DNA from: Perkinsus olseni
Lineage: Eukaryota; Perkinsozoa; Perkinsida; Perkinsidae
Length of the DNA stretch: 15,257 nucleotides
NCBI GenBank assembly: GCA_013115135.1
Contig: JABANP010000841.1
Coordinates: 1 to 15,257 of the forward strand
Direction of reading: 5' to 3'
The notes under the pieces are model-generated. The model was not told where the DNA came from, did not search any database, and was given only the letters and a program-made list of their open reading frames with translations. Positions 1 to 8,041 of this stretch are shown here, piece after piece; the first letter of the stretch is position 1, and the number at the start of each line of letters is the position of its first letter. A program made the translations under genes and the position numbers.

Positions 1-140
1 TCATATCGAGTGAAATCCGATGGTTGACGGAGAGAAAGGTTGACATGAATCTCTGCTGCTACCAATGAGGCTGATGATCTGGTGTTATCCTTACGCGAGT
101 GACGTAGTCGTGAAGTGGTCTTTATTACCTTCGTGTGCTG

Positions 141-861
141 TGGAAACTCATATGGCGTGGGAGTCGACGGCCAAAAAGCTTGACATTACTCTTTACGTCT
201 ACCAATGACGCTGATGATCTGAATATATCCCTATTCGGGTGGCACAGCCGTGAAGTGGTCTGTATCTCCCACGTATGCTGTGGAAACTCATATCGAGTGG
301 AAGTTGACGGAGAGAAAGGTTGACATGAATCTCTGCTGCTACCAATGAGGCTGATGATCTGAATGTATCCCTATTCGGGTGGCACAGCCGTGAAGTGGTC
401 TGTATCTCCCACGTATGCTGTGGAAACTCATATCGAGTGGAAGTTGACGGAGAGAAAGGTTGACATGAATCTCTGCTGCTACCAATGAGGCTGATGATCT
501 AACCTTTTCTTTACTCGCATGATATAGCCTCGGAATGCCCTGCATGGCATTCGTGTGCGGTGGGAACTCATGTCGCGTGGGAGTCGACGGACAAAAGGTT
601 CGACATCAGTCTTCTCGTTTACTACTGGTAGACTACCAGTGACGCTGATGATCCAAACATATCCTCACTCGGGCGCGATAGTCATCAAGTGGTCTGTCTC
701 ACATCAATGTGCTCTGGAAACTCATATCGAGTGAGATCCGATGGTTGACGGAGAGAGAGGTTGACATGAATCTCTGCTGCTACCAATGAGGCTGATGATC
801 TGGTCTTTTCCTTACGCGAGTGACGTAGTCGTGAAGTGGTCTTTATTACCTTCGTGTGCTG
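141..861 (+). repeat. Reference copy of the HOR: A141-B281-C421-D561-E715
   Basis: This is the first complete five-monomer unit and is followed by a second full-length copy at 862-1582. Monomers A and B are almost identical after the GATGATCTGAAT core but differ before it. B and C are the same before the core and differ after it. E is B-like in its first half, with a 7-bp insertion after CGAGTG, and has its own second half. Monomers are therefore mosaics of interchangeable half-modules joined at the GATGATC core. D is 14 bp longer because of an insertion that creates a perfect palindrome. Confidence 0.9.
624..640. repeat. 17-bp palindrome inside each D-monomer
   Basis: The sequence ACTGGTAGACTACCAGT has perfect 8-bp arms around a single central A. 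It recurs 63 bp into each D-monomer, at 624, 1345, 1926, 2619, 3200, 3781, 3983 and 14726. In the D copy at 4501 the outermost base is changed (GCTGGTAG), leaving 7-bp arms. It coincides with the 14 extra bases that make D longer than the other monomers. It could be a dyad protein-binding site, but nothing proves binding. Confidence 0.85.
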
Positions 862-2443
862 TGGAAACTCATATGGCGTGGGAGTCGACGGCCAAAAAGC
901 TTGACATTACTCTTTACGTCTACCAATGACGCTGATGATCTGAATATATCCCTATTCGGGTGGCACAGCCGTGAAGTGGTCTGTATCTCCCACGTATGCT
1001 GTGGAAACTCATATCGAGTGGAAGTTGACGGAGAGAAAGGTTGACATGAATCTCTGCTGCTACCAATGAGGCTGATGATCTGAATGTATCCCTATTCGGG
1101 TGGCACAGCCGTGAAGCGGTCTGTATCTCCCACGTATGCTGTGGAAACTCATATCGAGTGGAAGTTGACGGAGAGAAAGGTTGACATGAATCTCTGCTGC
1201 TACCAATGAGGCTGATGATCTAACCTTTTCTTTACTCGCATGATATAGCCTCGGAATGCCCTGCATGGCATTCGTGTGCGGTGGAAACTCATGTCGCGTG
1301 GGAGTCGACAGACAAAAGGTTCGACATCAGTCTTCGCGTTTACTACTGGTAGACTACCAGTGACGCTGATGATCCAAACATATCCTCACTCGGGCGCGAT
1401 AGTCATCAAGTGGTCTGTCTCACATCAATGTGCTCTGGAAACTCATATCGAGTGAAATCCGATGGTTGACGGAGAGAAAGGTTGACATGAATCTCTGCTG
1501 CTACCAATGAGGCTGATGATCTGGTCTTTTCCTTACGCGAGTGACGTAGTCGTGAAGTGGTCTTTATTACCTTCGTGTGCTGTGGAAACTCATATGGCGT
1601 GGGAGTCGACGGCCAAAAAGCTTGACATTACTCTTTACGTCTACCAATGACGCTGATGATCTGAATATATCCCTATTCGGGTGGCACAGCCGTGAAGTGG
1701 TCTGTATCTCCCACGTATGCTGTGGAAACTCATATCGAGTGGAAGTTGACGGAGAGAAAGGTTGACATGAATCTCTGCTGCTACCAATGAGGCTGATGAT
1801 CTAACCTTATCTTTACTCGCATGATATAGCCTCGGAATGCCCTGCATGGCATTCGTGTGCGGTGGGAACTCATGTCGCGTGGGAGTCGACGGACAAAAGG
1901 TTCGACATCAGTCTTCTCGTTTACTACTGGTAGACTACCAGTGACGCTGATGATCCAAACATATCCTCACTCGGGCGCGATAGTCATCAAGTGGTCTGTC
2001 TCACATCAATATGCTCTGGAAACTCATATCGAGTGAGATCCGATGGTTGACGGAGAGAGAGGTTGACGTGAATCTCTGCTGCTATCAATGAGGCTGATGA
2101 TCTGGTCTTTTCCTTACGCGAGTGACGTAGTCGTGAAGTGGTCTTTATTACCTTCGTGTGCTGTGGAAACTCATATGGCGTGGGAGTCGACGGCCAAAAA
2201 GCTTGACATTACTCTTTACGTCTACCAATGACGCTGATGATCTGAATATATCCCTATTCGGGTGGCACAGCCGTGAAGTGGTCTGTATCTCCCACGTATG
2301 CTGTGGAAACTCATATCGAGTGGAAGTTGACGGAGAGAAAGGTTGACATGAATCTCTGCTGCTACCAATGAGGCTGATGATCTGAATGTATCCCTATTCG
2401 GGTGGCACAGCCGTGAAGTGGTCTGTATCTCCCACGTATGCTG

Positions 2444-2555
2444 TGGAAACTCATATCGAGTGGAAGTTGACGGAGAGAAAGGTGCCTGATGATCTAACCT
2501 TTTCTTTACTCGCATGATATAGCCTCGGAATGCCCTGCATGGCATTCGTGTGCGG
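2444..2555 (+). repeat. C-monomer with 28-bp internal deletion
   Basis: After GAGAGAAAGGT this copy jumps directly to CTGATGATCTAACC. It lacks the TGACATGAATCTCTGC segment and the bases that follow it in every other C-monomer. The HOR holding it is 693 bp rather than 721 bp. Confidence 0.85.
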
Positions 2556-3437
2556 TGGGAACTCATGTCGCGTGGGAGTCGACGGACAAAAGGTTCGACA
2601 TCAGTCTTCGCGTTTACTACTGGTAGACTACCAGTGACGCTGATGATCCAAACATATCCTCACTCGGGCGCGATAGTCATCAATTGGTCTGTCTCACATC
2701 AATGTGCTCTGGAAACTCATATCGAGTGAAATCCGATGGTTGACGGAGAGAAAGGTTGACATGAATCTCTGCTGCTACCAATGAGGCTGATGATCTGGTC
2801 TTTTCCTTACGCGAGTGACGTAGTCGTGAAGTGGTCTTTATTACCTTCGTGTGCTGTGGAAACTCATATGGCGTGGGAGTCGACGGCCAAGAAGCTTGAC
2901 ATTACTCTTTACGTCTACCAATGACGCTGATGATCTGAATATATCCCTATTCGGGTGGCACAGCCGTGAAGTGGTCTGTATCTCCCACGTATGCTGTGGA
3001 AACTCATATCGAGTGGAAGTTGACGGAGAGAAAGGTTGACATGAATCTCTGCTGCTACCAATGAGGCTGATGATCTAACCTTTTCTTTACTCGCATGATA
3101 TAGCCTCGGAATGCCCTGCATGGCATTCGTGTGCGGTGGGAACTCATGTCGCGTGGGAGTCGACGGACAAAAGGTTCGACGTCAGTCTTCTCGTTTACTA
3201 CTGGTAGACTACCAGTGACGCTGATGATCCAAACATATCCTCACTCGGGCGCGATAGTCATCAAGTGGTCTGTCTCACATCAATGTGCTCTGGAAACTCA
3301 TATCGAGTGAAATCCGATGGTTGACGGAGAGAGAGGTTGACATGAATCTCTGCTGCTACCAATGAGGCTGATGATCTGGTCTTTTCCTTACGCGAGTGAC
3401 GTAGTCGTGAAGTGGTCTTTATTACCTTCGTGTGCTG

Positions 3438-3577
3438 TGGAAACTCATATGGCGTGGGAGTCGACGGCCAAAAAGCTTGACATTACTCTTTACGTCTACC
3501 AATGAGGCTGATGATCTGAATGTATCCCTATTCGGGTGGCACAGCCGTGAAGTGGTCTGTATCTCCCACGTATGCTG
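3438..3577 (+). repeat. Hybrid A/B monomer
   Basis: The first half is type A (GGCGTGGGAGTCGACGGCC), but from the core on it reads AATGAGGCTGATGATCTGAATGTATCC, as in type B, instead of the A form AATGACG...GAATATATCC. This is a direct example of half-module exchange within or near the GATGATC core and suggests how the B-less 581-bp units arose. Confidence 0.75.
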
Positions 3578-3871
3578 TGGAAACTCATATCGAGTGGAAG
3601 TTGACGGAGAGAAAGGTTGACATGAATCTCTGCTGCTACCAATGAGGCTGATGATCTAACCTTTTCTTTACTCGCATGATATAGCCTCGGAATGCCCTGC
3701 ATGGCATTCGTGTGCGGTGGGAACTCATGTCGCGTGGGAGTCGACGGACAAAAGGTTCGACATCAGTCTTCTCGTTTACTACTGGTAGACTACCAGTGAC
3801 GCTGATGATCCAAACATATCCTCACTCGGGCGCGATAGTCATCAAGTGGTCTGTCTCACATCAATGTGCTC

Positions 3872-3919
3872 TGGAAACTCATATCGACTCGGAATGCCCT
3901 GCATGGCATTCGTGTGCGG
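3872..3919 (+). repeat. Truncated E-monomer joined to a C-monomer tail
   Basis: Only 48 bp separate two D-type starts (3718+154=3872, and 3920). The sequence runs E-like through CATATCGA and then switches to CTCGGAATGCCCTGCATGG, the end of a C-monomer, which leads into a second D. The following D/E pair (3920-4220) carries variants (CTCGCCTCAATGTGGTCTGG at the D-E boundary) found nowhere else in this array except in the right-hand array at 14663. Confidence 0.85.
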
Positions 3920-4634
3920 TGGAAACTCATGTCGCGTGGGAGTCGACAGACAAAAGGTTCGACATCAGTCTTCGCGTTTACTACTGGTAGACTACCAGTG
4001 ACGCTGATGATCCAAACATATCCTCACTCGGGCGCGATAGTCATCAAGTGGTCTGTCTCGCCTCAATGTGGTCTGGAAACTCATATCGAGTGAAATCCGA
4101 TGGTTGACGGAGAGAAAGGTTGACATGAATCTCTGCTGCTACCAATGAGGCTGATGATCTGGTCTTTTCCTTACGCGAGTGACGTAGTTGTGAAGTGGTC
4201 TTTATTACCTTCGTGTGCTGTGGAAACTCATATGGCGTGGGAGTCGACGGCCAAAAAGCTTGACATTACTCTTTACGTCTACCAATGACGCTGATGATCT
4301 GAATATATCCCTATTCGGGTGGCACAGCCGTGAAGTGGTCTGTATCTCCCACGTATGCTGTGGAAACTCATATCGAGTGGAAGTTGACGGAGAGAAAGGT
4401 TGACATGAATCTCTGCTGCTACCAATGAGGCTGATGATCTAACCTTTTCTTTACTCGCATGATATAGCCTCGGAATGCCCTGCATGGCATTCGGGTGCGG
4501 TGGAAACTCATGTCGCGTGAGAGTCGACGGACAAAAGGTTCGACATCAGTCTTCGCGTTTACTGCTGGTAGACTACCAGTGACGCTGATGATCCAAACAT
4601 ATCCTCACTCGGGCGTGATAGTCATCAAGTGGTC

Positions 4635-4771
4635 TGTCCAATGCAGCAGGGTTCTTCACGGTGACAGAGTTCACAAGGACCAAAACAGTCGTAGGGCAAA
4701 CCTCGGAGTTGGAGATAATGACCTCGAGCCACAGAACAGTCACGTTGTCCAATGCAGCAGGGTTCTTCACG
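4635..4771. repeat. 111-bp direct repeat, one full unit and the start of a second
   Basis: A 26-bp block beginning TGTCCAATGCAGCAGG occurs at 4635-4660 and again, identically, at 4746-4771, giving a 111-bp period. After the second block the sequence diverges. The first copy abuts the broken end of the satellite D-monomer at about 4638, so the satellite/unique junction falls exactly at the start of this repeat. The period is 37 codons, which matters for the minus-strand reading described separately. Confidence 0.85.
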
Positions 4772-4803
4772 ACGACACAGACATTGTAAGAGTTGGGGCG
4801 CTT
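4636..4803 (-). pseudogene. Possible fragment of a 37-residue-repeat protein, minus strand
   Basis: Read on the minus strand from 4803 there is an open frame (an in-frame TGA lies at 4804-4806) encoding a Val/Thr/Leu/Asn-rich sequence. The motif VKNPAALDNVTV appears first, and after exactly 37 codons VTVKNPAALD returns. The 111-bp DNA period is a whole number of codons, and the codon pattern (GTC, AAC, GTG, ACT) looks coding. The frame runs into the satellite and stops at about 4573, so the 3' part is not genuine. There is no start codon and no recognised family. It could be the broken end of a large repetitive surface or beta-rich protein gene, or chance openness in a short non-coding repeat. 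The reading is inference. Confidence 0.35.
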
Positions 4804-4878
4804 TCAGAAAGATTGAGGGTGGACTAAGAGATTTTCGGGGCGATCGCAGAAATTTTTTGGGCGCGCGCCGAACTTGCC
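4795..4878 (+). promoter_or_regulatory. Phased GC-box array upstream of fumarate reductase
   Basis: Four units of exactly 21 bp start at 4795, 4816, 4837 and 4858 with GGGGCG, AGGGTG, GGGGCG and TGGGCG. Two carry CAGAAA about 10 bases in. The last unit is followed by GCGCGCCG. The array ends 64 bp before the fumarate reductase ATG. Spacing near two helical turns would put all the boxes on one face of the DNA. The same motif and spacing occur in reverse orientation at 14303-14513. A promoter or transcription-start role is inference. Confidence 0.45.
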
Positions 4879-4900
4879 CGTGCGCCTTGACAGCCTATGA

Positions 4901-4914
4901 CTGCCTCCTTTCAG
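4901..4914 (+). promoter_or_regulatory. Candidate trans-splice acceptor for fumarate reductase
   Basis: CTGCCTCCTTTCAG is a strong pyrimidine tract ending in AG, 28 nt before the ATG at 4943, with no upstream exon to join. In perkinsids and dinoflagellates such a site would receive the spliced leader. The assignment depends on the organism guess. Confidence 0.4.
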
Positions 4915-4942
4915 TTACGAACCCGTTTATAACTCGTTCTTA

Positions 4943-7900
4943 ATGTCTTCTCCCCCCAAGAGAGCCATCGTTGTTGGCGGGGGTCTCGCGGGCTTCAGTG
5001 CAGCTAACACCATCCTGGAGGCTGGCGGTCGTGTACTTCTACTCGACAAGTCGGCCTTCTGCGGAGGGAACTCCTCTAAGGCCACGTCGGGTATCAACGG
5101 CGCCGTGACTAAAACGCAGAAGGCGTTGAATGTTCAGGACTCTAATGAGCTCTTCGAGTCAGACTGTATGAAGGGTGGTGCTAAGCACCCTGAACTTGTC
5201 AAGGTTATGGTCGAGAATTCCGGTGCCTCTGTCGACTGGTTGATGGACAACTTCGACTTGGACCTTTCTCTTTTGGCCCGCCTCGGTGGTCACTCTGTCG
5301 AGCGTACTCATCGTGGTAAGGAGAGGTTCCCTGGCATGACCATCACCTATGCCGAGATCCAGATGGCTGAGGCTATCGCCAAGAAGTTCCCTGACAGGTG
5401 TGAGATCCTGAACAAGTGCAGGGTTACCAAGCTGCTCACTACCCCTAATGGTGATGTCAATGGCGTGCAGTACACCACTAGGAAGGGTGACGTCGTTGAG
5501 GAGTATGGCCCTGTGATCCTTGCCACTGGTGGCTTTGGCGCCGATTTTTCGGAATCTGGCATTCTCGCCAAGGTCCGCCCTGATCTACTCAAGTTGTCAA
5601 CCACTAATGGCGAGCATTGCACTGGTGATGGTATCAAGATGGGTCAGGAGATCGGTGCCCAAACCGTTGACTTGGACTTTGTGCAAGTTCATCCTACTGG
5701 TTTGGTCAACCCCAAGGACCCTGATTCGAAGGTGAAGTTCCTAGCCGCCGAGGCCCTTAGAGGTGTAGGTGGCATACTCCTGGACTCTAATGGTAAGAGG
5801 TTCGTCAACGAGCTTCATCGTCGTGACTATGTGTCCAACACTATGTTCAAGAACAAGGCCCCTTTCAGACTTGTACTCAACAGTAAGTCTGCTCAGGAGA
5901 TCCACTGGCACTGTGAGCACTATAAGGGTCGTGGTGTCATGAAGGAGTTCAAGACCGGTCGGGATCTGGCGAAGGAGATGGGTATCAGTCCCTCCGTTCT
6001 GGAACAGACCTTCAAGGAGTACAATGAGATTATGAAGAAGCAAATTGCTGATCCGAACGGGGGACCCTATGAGGCCTACCCCTCTGGCAAGACCCATGAT
6101 CCCTACGGCAAGAAGTTCTTCAAGGACTACCCCATGTCCGTCGACGATACTTTCCAGGTGGCCATTGTTACTCCTCTGGTCCACTACACGATGGGCGGGT
6201 TGAAGATCAACACCTTCGGCCAAGTTCTTGGTGCCAAGAACAAGTCAATCAAGGGTCTCTACGCTGCCGGTGAGGTTATGGGTGGCGTCCACGGCAACAA
6301 CAGGTTGGGCGGCAACTCCCTTCTTGACTGTGTGGCCTATGGTCGCGTTACCGGTAAGCACTGTGCCTCTGAGGTGATGAAGCTCAAGGCATCTGATGCA
6401 GTCCCACTCAAGGATCTCAAGGAAGGTCGCACTACTCCCAACGTGCGTGCTATCGTGGTTGGTGGTGGTCTAGCTGGATTCTCGGCTGCCAACACTATCC
6501 TAGAGAACGGTGGCAATGTCATCTTGCTTGACAAGTCGGCCTTCTGTGGTGGCAACTCTTCCAAGGCTACTTCGGGTATTAATGGTGCTTGTACCAAGAC
6601 TCAGAAGGCTCTGGGCGTCAAGGACTCCAAGGAACTCTTCTACAACGACTGCATGAAGGGAGGTGCGAAGCATCCCCACCTGGTCAAGGCGATGGTCGAC
6701 AACTCTGGGTCTTCAGTGAACTGGTTGATGGATAACTTCGACCTGGATCTTTCCCTTCTTGCTCGCCTCGGTGGTCACTCTGCGGAGCGTACTCATCGTG
6801 GTAAGGAGAGGTTCCCTGGTATGACTATCACCTACGCCGAGATCCAGATGGCTGAGGCTATCGCCAAGAAGTTCCCTGACAGATGCCAGATCATCAACAA
6901 GGCCCGAGTCACCGAGTTGCTCACTGCCAACGGTACCGTTGTCGGCTGCAAGTACACTGACAAGAAGGGTCAAGTCCACGAGCAGAAGGGCCCGGTCATC
7001 TTGGCCACTGGTGGTTTCGGTGCTGACTTCTCTCCGGATGGAATCCTGGCCAAGGTCCGACCCGATCTCTTGAAGCTGGCCACCACTAATGGTGAGCACT
7101 GCACTGGTGATGGCATCAAGATGGGCACTGCTGTTGGGGCGCAGACGGTGGACTTGGAGTTCGTCCAGGTGCATCCTACCGGTCTGGTGAACCCTAAAGA
7201 CCCTGAGGCTAAGGTGAAGTTCTTGGCTGCCGAGGCTCTGCGTGGTGTTGGTGGCATCCTTCTTGACGCTGATGGCAAGCGCTTCGTCAATGAGCTCCAT
7301 CGTCGTGACTACGTCTCGAACACCATGTTCAAGAACAAGGGGCCGTTCAGGTTGGTCTTGAACTCTTCGTCGGCCGAGGAGATCCACTGGCACTGTGAAC
7401 ACTACAAGGGCCGCGGTGTGATGAAGGAGTTCGCCAGTGGCAACGCTCTTGCTCAGGAGATGGGCATTGAACCTTCTGTTCTCGAGCAGACTTTCAAGGA
7501 CTACAACGTGGTCATGAAGAAGCAGATCGACGACCCCGACAACGGTCCGTATGAGGCCTATCCTAGCGGCAAAACCCACGACTCCTTCGGGAAGAAGTTC
7601 TTCAAGCCCTACCCTATGAGGATGGATGATAACTTCCATGTGGCTATTGTTACTCCACTCATCCACTATACGATGGGTGGCTTGAAGATTGATGACGCCG
7701 GGCGCGTTCTCGGTGAGGGCGACAAGCCTATTGAGGGTCTGTATGCTGCTGGTGAGCTCATGGGTGGTGTCCACGGCAACAACCGTCTTGGCGGTAACTC
7801 GTTGCTGGACTGCGTGGTGTATGGTCGCCTCAGTGGCAAGGACTGTGCCACGTATATGATGAAGGGCAAGACCAGACCGGTGCCTTTGAAGTGCCTTAAG

Positions 7901-8041
7901 CAGGGGCTCACCAAGGATGTCAAGACAGTTATCGTCATTGGTGGTGGTCTTGCTGGCTTGGTAGGTGGGAGACGAAGCGGTGGTGAGCAAGTGTGTTACG
8001 GTCAGACCTGGATGACGACCTTGCTGAGTCTTTCCTGGTAG
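4943..8041 (+). CDS. Tandem-fused soluble fumarate reductase (two complete units, third truncated)
   Basis: The protein is an FAD-dependent fumarate reductase of the Osm1/FccA flavoprotein type (FAD_binding_2 family), reducing fumarate to succinate. Unit 1 is residues 1-501 and unit 2 is 502-993, each near the usual single-protein length of about 500. Each begins with a GGGLAGFSAA dinucleotide fold and has GGNSSKATSGIN. Each keeps the residues matching the FccA active site: H250 (HPTG), R294 (RRD), H414 (HYTMGG) and R454 (NNRLGG) in unit 1, and H744, R788, H908 and R948 in unit 2. The start at 4943 puts the FAD fold five residues from the N-terminus, leaving no room for a targeting peptide, so a cytosolic location is likely. 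A third unit starts at residue 994 (VIVIGGGLAGL) but homology ends at nucleotide 7960. The last ~26 residues are read out of frame through EF-G sequence. No introns interrupt 3 kb, unlike all the neighbours. Confidence 0.9.
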   Translation: MSSPPKRAIVVGGGLAGFSAANTILEAGGRVLLLDKSAFCGGNSSKATSGINGAVTKTQKALNVQDSNELFESDCMKGGAKHPELVKVMVENSGASVDWLMDNFDLDLSLLARLGGHSVERTHRGKERFPGMTITYAEIQMAEAIAKKFPDRCEILNKCRVTKLLTTPNGDVNGVQYTTRKGDVVEEYGPVILATGGFGADFSESGILAKVRPDLLKLSTTNGEHCTGDGIKMGQEIGAQTVDLDFVQVHPTGLVNPKDPDSKVKFLAAEALRGVGGILLDSNGKRFVNELHRRDYVSNTMFKNKAPFRLVLNSKSAQEIHWHCEHYKGRGVMKEFKTGRDLAKEMGISPSVLEQTFKEYNEIMKKQIADPNGGPYEAYPSGKTHDPYGKKFFKDYPMSVDDTFQVAIVTPLVHYTMGGLKINTFGQVLGAKNKSIKGLYAAGEVMGGVHGNNRLGGNSLLDCVAYGRVTGKHCASEVMKLKASDAVPLKDLKEGRTTPNVRAIVVGGGLAGFSAANTILENGGNVILLDKSAFCGGNSSKATSGINGACTKTQKALGVKDSKELFYNDCMKGGAKHPHLVKAMVDNSGSSVNWLMDNFDLDLSLLARLGGHSAERTHRGKERFPGMTITYAEIQMAEAIAKKFPDRCQIINKARVTELLTANGTVVGCKYTDKKGQVHEQKGPVILATGGFGADFSPDGILAKVRPDLLKLATTNGEHCTGDGIKMGTAVGAQTVDLEFVQVHPTGLVNPKDPEAKVKFLAAEALRGVGGILLDADGKRFVNELHRRDYVSNTMFKNKGPFRLVLNSSSAEEIHWHCEHYKGRGVMKEFASGNALAQEMGIEPSVLEQTFKDYNVVMKKQIDDPDNGPYEAYPSGKTHDSFGKKFFKPYPMRMDDNFHVAIVTPLIHYTMGGLKIDDAGRVLGEGDKPIEGLYAAGELMGGVHGNNRLGGNSLLDCVVYGRLSGKDCATYMMKGKTRPVPLKCLKQGLTKDVKTVIVIGGGLAGLVGGRRSGGEQVCYGQTWMTTLLSLSW
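7961..8005 (+). other. Breakpoint between fumarate reductase unit 3 and EF-G
   Basis: Homology to fumarate reductase ends at GGLAGL (7960), immediately before GTAGGTGGG, a plausible 5' splice site. EF-G homology begins at 8006 immediately after TACGGTCAG, a plausible 3' splice site. Splicing 7961-8005 (45 nt, a multiple of three) would stay in the fumarate reductase frame and miss the EF-G frame by one register. The two genes are therefore not joined in frame. The breakpoint may lie between two introns' sequences, either from a genomic rearrangement or from an assembly misjoin. Confidence 0.6.

Larger units (their letters stand above)
1..4638 (+). repeat. Satellite array with 5-monomer, 721-bp higher-order repeat
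   Basis: Tandem monomers can be phased on the box TGGAAACTCATAT. Five monomer types recur in order: A (140 bp), B (140), C (140), D (154) and E (147), summing to 721 bp. A-monomers start at 141, 862, 1583, 2164, 2857, 3438 and 4221. The HOR lengths are therefore 721, 721, 581, 693, 581 and 783, followed by a last copy cut off at 4638. The 581-bp copies lack monomer B. The 693-bp copy carries a 28-bp deletion in C. The 783-bp copy contains a truncated E and an extra D. The window opens inside an E-monomer. All monomers share a central core GCTGATGATC and most share GAAGTGGTCT or AAGTGGTCTG. Short ORFs of 62-75 codons recur once per unit but are by-products of the repeat. No transcription signal was recognised. 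Function unknown; a subtelomeric or centromeric satellite is possible. Confidence 0.95.

Noticed and set aside
135..4485. Recurring 62-codon plus-strand and 68-codon minus-strand ORFs in the satellite
   Set aside because: They recur with each HOR, overlap each other on both strands, have no family motif and are explained by repeat sequence that happens to be open.
1..4638. CRISPR array or large LTR/transposon body
   Set aside because: Units are contiguous tandem monomers without unique spacers, and no transposase, integrase or reverse transcriptase reading was found.
6713..7990. 425-codon antisense ORF within fumarate reductase
   Set aside because: It is the antisense shadow of a conserved flavoprotein-coding region; its translation shows no domain of its own.
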